Assembly: GCA_016936215.1 (NCBI GenBank)
Contig: JAFGPL010000019.1
Coordinates: 1-33,627 of the forward strand
Length of the DNA: 33,627 bases
Direction: 5' to 3'
Origin: Bacteroidales bacterium
Lineage (GTDB): Bacteria > Bacteroidota > Bacteroidia > Bacteroidales > UBA10428
Shown here in pieces: positions 27,343 through 33,627 of the stretch (within the stretch, counting starts at the first letter, position 1; each line of letters starts with the position of its first letter). The notes under the pieces are model-generated. The model made no database searches. It saw only the letters and a list, made by a program, of their open reading frames with translations, and had not been told where the DNA came from. Position numbers and translations under genes: made by a program.

Positions 27343-28827
27343 ATGAAATTACAAAGTATAGACTGGGTAGTAATCATTTCATTTTTCATAGCTCTGATAG
27401 CAGTTGGAATATGGGGACATTTTAAGAATAAAAATTCTAATGACTATTTTGTGGGGGGCGGAAAAATTCCCTGGTGGTTAACAGGTATATCACATCATGT
27501 TGCGGGGTATAGCGGAGCTGTATTTGTTGCATACGCAGGACTGGCTTACACACATGGATTTTCAATTTATATATGGTGGGCCTTAACGATAGGTATCTCT
27601 GTTTTGGCTACTATTAAATTATTTCCGGTACGATGGGTGCGGCTGCGTAAAAATTTTAACATACAATCGCCTTTGGAGTATCTTTCAGTCAGATACGACA
27701 TACCTACTCAACAACTGATGGCTTGGAGCGGAGTTCTGCTAAAGCTTTTTGATGTTGGAGCAAAATGGGCAGCCATAGCTATTTTGATGAAAGTCTTTAC
27801 AGGAATTCCAATCATATACGGGATAATGCTGGCAGGTTGCATATCACTGGTATATATTACTTTTGGTGGCCTTTGGGCAGTTATTGTTACAGATTTCATT
27901 CAGTTTATTGTTCAGATCGGCGCAGGTATAGTAATGTTTTTGGCAGTAATTTCAAAACTTGGGGGTTTCAATTCAGTTTTTACACTATGGAAACAGTTGC
28001 CCGAAGGAAACAGCCATGCATTCAACAGCCCGTATACTGTAGGGTTTGCCTTAGCATTTTTGTTTATAAATACATTGAGTTACAATGGTGGTACATGGAG
28101 CCTGGCAACCAAATATATCTCCTCGCCAAACGAAAAAACCACGAAAAGAGCAGCTTTTTTATCTGGCACATTGTATTTAATCTGGCCATTAATATTATTC
28201 TTCCCTATGTGGGCTGCTCCGGTTATTCTTCCTGGTTTGGCAGATCCTACTGAATCCTACGGAATATTAACCCTCACATTATTGCCTGCCGGTTTTATCG
28301 GTTTAATTCTTGCTTCCATGTTTGCCGCTACAATGTCGATGACAGCCGGTGACGCAAACACTATTTCAGCTGTTATAACACGGGATATTTTACCTGCTTT
28401 ATCACACAGATTTAAAATCACAGAACAATCCAGGTCATTGATAACAGCAAGAATCGTAACTTTTACTTTTACCTTTTGTACGATCATAATTGCCATGCAA
28501 TATGAATCATTCGGAGGTGTGCTGGGACTCATAGTGGCATGGTTTGCTGCTATGGTCGGGCCTATTTCGGTTCCAATGCTGTTAGGGCTTCTTCCTGCTT
28601 TCAGGACTTGCGGCCCAAGAGCAGCTATATTATCAATTGTGGGAGGAATTTTAACATTTATAATCACAAAAACATTCAGTTGCAGTTTTGCTGTTGAGGT
28701 TGGTTTCCCCATGTTTATATCTTTCATAATCTATGTTCTTTTCGGGTTTCTTAATCGAAAAAGAAAGATTGATCCCAAAATTATTGATATGTTAACAGTA
28801 CTGAATAAAGAATCAAAACAGGAATAG
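27343..28827 (+). CDS. Sodium:solute symporter (SSS) family transporter
   Basis: DYFVGGGKIPWWLTGISHHVAGYSGAVFVAYAGLAY, ASMFAATMSMTAGDANTISAVITRDI; 13-TM-like. Confidence 0.9.
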   Translation: MKLQSIDWVVIISFFIALIAVGIWGHFKNKNSNDYFVGGGKIPWWLTGISHHVAGYSGAVFVAYAGLAYTHGFSIYIWWALTIGISVLATIKLFPVRWVRLRKNFNIQSPLEYLSVRYDIPTQQLMAWSGVLLKLFDVGAKWAAIAILMKVFTGIPIIYGIMLAGCISLVYITFGGLWAVIVTDFIQFIVQIGAGIVMFLAVISKLGGFNSVFTLWKQLPEGNSHAFNSPYTVGFALAFLFINTLSYNGGTWSLATKYISSPNEKTTKRAAFLSGTLYLIWPLILFFPMWAAPVILPGLADPTESYGILTLTLLPAGFIGLILASMFAATMSMTAGDANTISAVITRDILPALSHRFKITEQSRSLITARIVTFTFTFCTIIIAMQYESFGGVLGLIVAWFAAMVGPISVPMLLGLLPAFRTCGPRAAILSIVGGILTFIITKTFSCSFAVEVGFPMFISFIIYVLFGFLNRKRKIDPKIIDMLTVLNKESKQE

Positions 28828-28941
28828 CAGGAAGTGTGCGGAAAGATTTATTCAGGAAAATACAATCTGCCGGTAAATGATTTGTCAATATTTAATGAGT
28901 AAATTGATATTAAATAATAAATAATTAAAACATTGAAAAGA

Positions 28942-29706
28942 ATGATTGCAAAAAAAATAAATGGTTTAGATGTAAATATTTTCGGGAGCAGAGACCAATT
29001 AGGTAAAACTGCTGCCAATGATATAGTTATAAGAATAAATGAACTGTTAAAAACTAAATTGGAGATCAGGATGATCTTTGCTGCTGCCCCTTCTCAAAAT
29101 GAAATGCTTGAACATCTCATTAAGTCTGATAAAGTTGACTGGAGCAGGATAGTTGCTTTTCACATGGATGAATATATCGGACTTCAAAAAGGGGCAAGTC
29201 AACTGTTTTCGGAATTTCTTAAAGAAAAATTATTCAATCATGTTCCATTTAAAAAAGTTCATTTAATCGATGGAAATAATTCTTCGTATGAATGTCTCAG
29301 ATACAGTAAACTAATCAGTATGAAACCAATTGACATTGTGTGCATGGGAATTGGTGAAAATGGCCATATTGCCTTTAATGATCCTCCCGTTGCTGATTTC
29401 AACGATCCGGAGATTATGAAAAAGGTTAAACTTGATTATGTTTGCCGGCAACAACAGGTTCATGACGGTTGTTTCAGTTCCATTGACCATGTACCCGAAT
29501 ATGCTTATACTTTAACTATTCCAACGCTTATGAAAGGAGCTTATCTTTTTTGTGTTGTTCCGGGAAAATCAAAACGGGAAGCAGTTTCTCAAACTTTATA
29601 CAATCCTGAAATTACTACAAAATGGCCTTCAACAGTATTGAGAAACCACGCCCACTGCAAACTTTACTTCGATAACGATTCTTTTAACGAGAAAACAGAT
29701 AACTGA
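28942..29706 (+). CDS. nagB: Glucosamine-6-phosphate deaminase/isomerase family
   Basis: VAFHMDEYIGLQKGASQLFSEFLKEKLF, VCMGIGENGHIAFNDPPVADFND. ATG at 28942 preferred over TTG at 28933. Confidence 0.85.
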   Translation: MIAKKINGLDVNIFGSRDQLGKTAANDIVIRINELLKTKLEIRMIFAAAPSQNEMLEHLIKSDKVDWSRIVAFHMDEYIGLQKGASQLFSEFLKEKLFNHVPFKKVHLIDGNNSSYECLRYSKLISMKPIDIVCMGIGENGHIAFNDPPVADFNDPEIMKKVKLDYVCRQQQVHDGCFSSIDHVPEYAYTLTIPTLMKGAYLFCVVPGKSKREAVSQTLYNPEITTKWPSTVLRNHAHCKLYFDNDSFNEKTDN

Positions 29707-29707
29707 A

Positions 29708-30865
29708 ATGAAAGAAAAAATTACTTGTATTGATTGTTTAACAAATAAAACGGTTCAGGTTGAGCTGGCAGATAACATCTTACAATCAGTTAAAACCACG
29801 GAAAAAGCAGGAGATGGAAATATTTATATTGGCCCCGGGCTTACCGATATTCAGATAAACGGATATGTTAATATTGATTTTAATACCTTCCCCATAACGG
29901 AGGAGGGTATGCTTAAAGTAATTCAGGCGATGGTTGCAGAGGGGGTAACCTCCTTTTTTCCGACAGTCATTACCAATTCTGATGAATTGATTATTTCTGT
30001 TTTAAAAAACATTCATGATTTATGCCTGCAAAATCCGAAAATAAATAGTCATGCCACAGGAATACACCTTGAAGGGCCATTTATATCACCATCAGATGAA
30101 GCCAGGGGAGCTCATGATATCAGATATATTAAATCACCTGATTGGGACCTTTTTCAGAGATTCCGGGAGGCTTCCGGAAACAGGATAAAGATTATCACTT
30201 TATGTCCGGAGTGGAAGAATGCTACTGATTTTATCAGAAGATGTGTCAATGAGAATATTATTGTTGCTATAGGCCATACAAACGCTTCTCCCAAAAGAAT
30301 CATCGAGGCTGTTGAAGCCGGAGCTACATTATCAACTCATATCGGTAATGGCGCCCCTTTAATGCTGCACAGAAATACAAATTTTATTTATGAACAACTG
30401 GCCCAAGACAGGCTTTATTCAAGTCTTATTGCTGATGGTTTTCACTTACCACCCGGTTTTCTGAAAGTAGTTTTAAAAATGAAGCAGGATCATGCAATTT
30501 TAATCAGCGACAGTACTATGTTTGCCGGAATGGAATGCGGTGTCTACGATACTCATATCGGGGGTAAAGTTATACTTGAAGAAGGGGGCAGGTTATCAAT
30601 GTATGAAAATCAAAAATTAATGGCAGGCTCTGCCATATCTGTTCTGGATGGAATAAATTACCTTTTAAAATCTAACCTTGCGGATTTAAGACATGCATGG
30701 AGCTATGGATCCGTAAATCCAAACAAACTGATCAACAACTATCAGAACTATTTAAATAATCCTGAAAGTTCTGATTTGGTTTTATTTAGATATAATAAAA
30801 ATAAAATTTCTATTATTGCAGTGTTTAAGAATGCAAAATGTATATATTCAGTAAACTCATACTAA
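29708..30865 (+). CDS. nagA: N-acetylglucosamine-6-phosphate deacetylase
   Basis: YIGPGLTDIQINGYVNIDFN, GIHLEGPFISPSDEARGAHD, VAIGHTNASPKRIIEAVEAGATLSTHIGNGAP, LISDSTMFAGM. Confidence 0.88.
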   Translation: MKEKITCIDCLTNKTVQVELADNILQSVKTTEKAGDGNIYIGPGLTDIQINGYVNIDFNTFPITEEGMLKVIQAMVAEGVTSFFPTVITNSDELIISVLKNIHDLCLQNPKINSHATGIHLEGPFISPSDEARGAHDIRYIKSPDWDLFQRFREASGNRIKIITLCPEWKNATDFIRRCVNENIIVAIGHTNASPKRIIEAVEAGATLSTHIGNGAPLMLHRNTNFIYEQLAQDRLYSSLIADGFHLPPGFLKVVLKMKQDHAILISDSTMFAGMECGVYDTHIGGKVILEEGGRLSMYENQKLMAGSAISVLDGINYLLKSNLADLRHAWSYGSVNPNKLINNYQNYLNNPESSDLVLFRYNKNKISIIAVFKNAKCIYSVNSY

Positions 30866-30884
30866 AACATTATTTGATAATATA

Positions 30885-31934
30885 ATGAGTCAGCAAAAGT
30901 CAGCAGGCATAAAAGATGTTGCAAAAAATGCAAAGGTTGCAATTGCTACAGTTGACCGTGTAATACATGGCCGGAAAGGAGTAAGTGAAAAAACCAGGGA
31001 AAAGGTGTTGAAAGTAATAGAGCAGATTGGTTTTAAGCCAAATATTATGGCCAGCAATTTAGCCAAAAATAAAGTATTTGTAATAGGGGTTATGCTGCCT
31101 AAAGTTTCTTCGGGATCATCTTATTGGGAATTGCCATTGCAGGGTATTATAAAAGCACAGAAAGAACTTAACCAGTATTCGGTCAAAATGGAGACTTATC
31201 TTTTTGACCATAGTGATATCAATGATATCAGGAAGCAAATCCTGAATGTCATCAATAGCAATATTGACGGGCTCATTATTACTCCCAAGTTTGCTGACGA
31301 AATGAAGATTCTGTTTCAGGATTGCGAAGACAAGGATAGGCCTTATGTTTTTATTGACTCCAATATCCCGCAAATGAATTCTTTATGCAGCATTCAACAA
31401 CCCCTGTATGATAGCGGAAAGCTTGCTGCAGAATTATTCAGTTATTGTTTTAATAAAGGAGAAATTCTTATTTTACATTTAAAGGACCCAATGGACACAG
31501 AAGCAATTATTCGCCTGAAAGAAAAGGGAATGGTTGACTACTTTCGTGAAACTAATTCTTCAATATTAACAAGAAAAGAAGTTTTAAGCAATTCTGAAAA
31601 AACCAATATAGATAAATCAATAAAAAAAATAATGCATGATATGCCTGATATAAAAGGAATATTTATCCCGAATTCGAAAATTAAACATATTGCAAGATAT
31701 CTTACTGAAAAAAAGGGCAGTAAAATATATCTTATAGGTTACGACCTCCTTAAAGAGAATTATGAATTTATTGATAAAGGAGTGATCGATTTTTTGATAT
31801 GTTCAAAACCTAAAGAACAGGGATATCGGGCATACTATTTACTATTTGAATATGTTGTTTTAAGGAAAGAGGTAAAGAAGGAAGTCATTATGCCTTTGGA
31901 TATTATAACGCGAATGAATTATAAGTTCTATTAG
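30885..31934 (+). CDS. LacI-family transcriptional regulator
   Basis: IKDVAKNAKVAIATVDRVIHGRKGVSEKTREKVLKVIEQIGFKPNIMASNLAKNK plus periplasmic-binding-protein-like domain. Confidence 0.93.
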   Translation: MSQQKSAGIKDVAKNAKVAIATVDRVIHGRKGVSEKTREKVLKVIEQIGFKPNIMASNLAKNKVFVIGVMLPKVSSGSSYWELPLQGIIKAQKELNQYSVKMETYLFDHSDINDIRKQILNVINSNIDGLIITPKFADEMKILFQDCEDKDRPYVFIDSNIPQMNSLCSIQQPLYDSGKLAAELFSYCFNKGEILILHLKDPMDTEAIIRLKEKGMVDYFRETNSSILTRKEVLSNSEKTNIDKSIKKIMHDMPDIKGIFIPNSKIKHIARYLTEKKGSKIYLIGYDLLKENYEFIDKGVIDFLICSKPKEQGYRAYYLLFEYVVLRKEVKKEVIMPLDIITRMNYKFY

Positions 31935-31978
31935 TAATTAGCTAAAGGCAATAACCAGTAAGTATAGCATACAGGATT

Positions 31979-33506
31979 TTAAACCCTAACTTGGAAAGGG
32001 ATTAAGTATTATGTAAATTTATCCCAAGCTTGGCCATCATTTTTTGAGTAAAGGAAGTAAATTCATTCAGGTACCATTGATTATCAATCCTGATTTTCTT
32101 CACATCAGTCATTAATTGAATCACATCATTTACAGATATACTTTTCAAGAGGTTTTTTTCTTTCAGTTCGATATACAGGTACTGATACCATTGCAGGACG
32201 ATATGGTTTACAAACATCCAACCCTGTAATGTTTGTTCGTTTTGCATGTAGGTATGGTCTGCTTCCATTACATTTTTTATGCTATCGAACAAAACTTCGA
32301 TATCCATTCTGCTTTTGTAAGCCTCATAAGTATCCTGTGCTGATTCATTGATTTGAGACAATAAGGCTATAGTTCCAAACCTGTGCTTCTTTTCATGATA
32401 TTTCTCAATGGTGTATTTCTCCGGAACGGTTTTAATACGTTTCAGATAGTCGGCATCTTCCTTTACCCGTAGTTGTTCATCCAAATACATGATAAGAGAA
32501 AGTCCATTGTCCAAAGAAAAGATTTTATACCAAATAGCCCTTTTCTCATGTTCAAAGAAGGATGTTCCCGATTTAAAATTATTCTGGATAAGCGATTGAT
32601 AATCAATCATTGCATTATCTCTTTTCAACGGGATAATAAATTGTAATTGTTCCTGAAGCATTAACTTCACATTCGATTCACTATAGAATCCTTTATCGGC
32701 TACAATAACCGCTTTTTTCAACCCCGCCTCCAGAATACTGTTTTTGAATGCTTTAACATCCCTGATATTGCCAGGCAATAGACGGTAATAAAGTGGCATG
32801 CGACTATCAGCTGAATAGATATACATCAGGTTAAACTGTGTGTCGAATTGCAGGTTCTTACTGTATCCCGATTTGGCTAATGAAATATTTTTTGAATTAC
32901 TAAAAACATCGGTGGCGTCCATTAAAATATATTCTTCCTGTTTTATGAAGGACTTCATATATTGCAACATCTTGTCGCGTTGTGAACCAATTCTGTTCAA
33001 TATCCCCGATGAATGCTTTTCGCCAAAGAGCTTCATGTCTAATTGTTCGGGTAGAAAACTCGATGCCAGGCGAAAAGGTATACTCTTTAATGGGCAACGA
33101 TATACGAAACGACAATAGGCAATAACCAGTATGTCTTTATATTCATCGGGGAAAATCTTTTTCAATATCAATGTGTATTCATTAAACCGTGTAACAATTA
33201 ATTGAGTTACACCAAATTCTTTACACTGTATCCCTTTCGGTACTTTAGCTGACATGCTTTGTTCAAGTTCTCGCTTTCCAGAAGGGAGAAATCCTTCTTT
33301 CTCGGTAATAGAACCTAAAAGTCGGCCAGATATTTTTCTGGGGCGTTTTTTTACTTTATCATAAACAGTCTTGTATTCATACAAATAATACCTGCCTCTG
33401 ATATAACGAAGCTCTGTGCCTTGCCTTTTGTGGGTCAATGCCCATTGCGGATGTGGTGATTCTTTTTTCTTCATAATACGTATTTTTGATTCAAGTTAGG
33501 GTTTAA
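31979..33506. mobile_element. Insertion sequence, IS4/IS1634-like, ~1.53 kb
   Basis: Perfect 15-bp terminal inverted repeats TTAAACCCTAACTTG (31979-31993) and CAAGTTAGGGTTTAA (33492-33506) around a DDE transposase ORF. Confidence 0.85.
32002..33474 (-). CDS. DDE transposase (IS4/IS1634-like)
   Basis: ILMDATDVF, AVIVADKGFYSESN, YKSRMDIEVLFDSIKNVMEAD motifs consistent with D-D-E of IS4-superfamily transposases. Confidence 0.9.
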   Translation of the reverse strand: MKKKESPHPQWALTHKRQGTELRYIRGRYYLYEYKTVYDKVKKRPRKISGRLLGSITEKEGFLPSGKRELEQSMSAKVPKGIQCKEFGVTQLIVTRFNEYTLILKKIFPDEYKDILVIAYCRFVYRCPLKSIPFRLASSFLPEQLDMKLFGEKHSSGILNRIGSQRDKMLQYMKSFIKQEEYILMDATDVFSNSKNISLAKSGYSKNLQFDTQFNLMYIYSADSRMPLYYRLLPGNIRDVKAFKNSILEAGLKKAVIVADKGFYSESNVKLMLQEQLQFIIPLKRDNAMIDYQSLIQNNFKSGTSFFEHEKRAIWYKIFSLDNGLSLIMYLDEQLRVKEDADYLKRIKTVPEKYTIEKYHEKKHRFGTIALLSQINESAQDTYEAYKSRMDIEVLFDSIKNVMEADHTYMQNEQTLQGWMFVNHIVLQWYQYLYIELKEKNLLKSISVNDVIQLMTDVKKIRIDNQWYLNEFTSFTQKMMAKLGINLHNT

Positions 33507-33541
33507 TGGTGTTGTCATTAAACGGTTATTTCTAATTTTAA

Positions 33542-33561
33542 ATCAATGTCGTTTAATTAAG
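33542..33561 (-). repeat. 20-bp repeat, right inverted copy (ATCAATGTCGTTTAATTAAG)
   Basis: Reverse complement of 1097-1116. Confidence 0.8.
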
Positions 33562-33588
33562 GTTATTATTTTATATCCTCTCCCTGCA

Positions 33589-33605
33589 CCCTCTCCCGGA
33601 GAGGG
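33589..33605. other. Near-perfect palindrome CCCTCTCCcGGAGAGGG
   Basis: 8-bp stem with a 1-nt centre, intergenic, REP-like. Confidence 0.6.
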
Positions 33606-33627
33606 ACATAAATGGTCTTAATTAAAC

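Noticed and set aside
27765-28253. 162-aa alternate-frame ORF inside the SSS symporter gene
   Set aside because: Same strand, shifted frame, Tyr/Trp/Cys/Arg-rich translation without domain features; the symporter frame is clearly the coding one.
28257-28727. 156-aa antisense ORF in the symporter gene
   Set aside because: Mirror of transmembrane coding sequence; no independent evidence.
31946-33131. 15-bp direct repeat AGGCAATAACCAGTA at 31946-31960 and 33117-33131
   Set aside because: One copy lies outside the IS and one inside the transposase gene; a 15-bp match in 33 kb of AT-rich DNA is near chance expectation and does not mark IS ends.
1-33627. CRISPR arrays, tRNA or rRNA genes, prophage, defence or toxin-antitoxin systems
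   Set aside because: No regularly spaced short repeats, no cloverleaf or rRNA-like conserved sequence and no phage or defence protein motifs were seen in either strand.

Overview
Bacteroidota-type DNA, AT-rich, with T9SS C-terminal sorting domains, Bacteroidota-style lipoboxes and a CarboxypepD_reg-type TonB receptor. It carries what looks like a complete carbohydrate-utilisation locus without a SusC/SusD pair. Left part: three secreted right-handed beta-helix proteins with T9SS-type tails (1252-3636 +, 3687-7724 +, 8527-10122 -), a TonB-dependent receptor with no SusD partner (10166-13084 -), a receiver-AraC regulator whose phospho-acceptor Asp is replaced by Glu (13118-14056 -) and a CBM9-like protein (14356-14988 -). 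Right part: a long co-directional + strand cluster (15502-31934) that joins an unsaturated-uronate module (GH105/88, alkaline-phosphatase-superfamily enzyme, DUF4861-like lipoprotein, M20 amidohydrolase, KdgF-like cupin, HpcH/HpaI aldolase, MFS uronate-type transporter, GarR-like dehydrogenase, 2-hydroxyacid dehydrogenase) to an N-acetylhexosamine module (NagX-like acetyltransferase, GH20, SSS symporter, NagB, NagA, LacI regulator). An IS4/IS1634-like insertion sequence closes the right end. The main hypothesis is a locus for an unsulfated polysaccharide containing uronic acid and N-acetylhexosamine, possibly with amide- or phosphoester-linked decorations, using an uncommon uronate route (KdgF, GarR-type reductase, HpcH aldolase, with no KduI/KduD/KdgK/KdgA in the window). 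Unexplained DNA structure includes a roughly 170-nt ungapped non-coding direct repeat (about 80% identity) between two convergent terminators, and a 20-bp exact inverted repeat near the two ends of the window. All functions are inferred by reading motifs; no searches were run.
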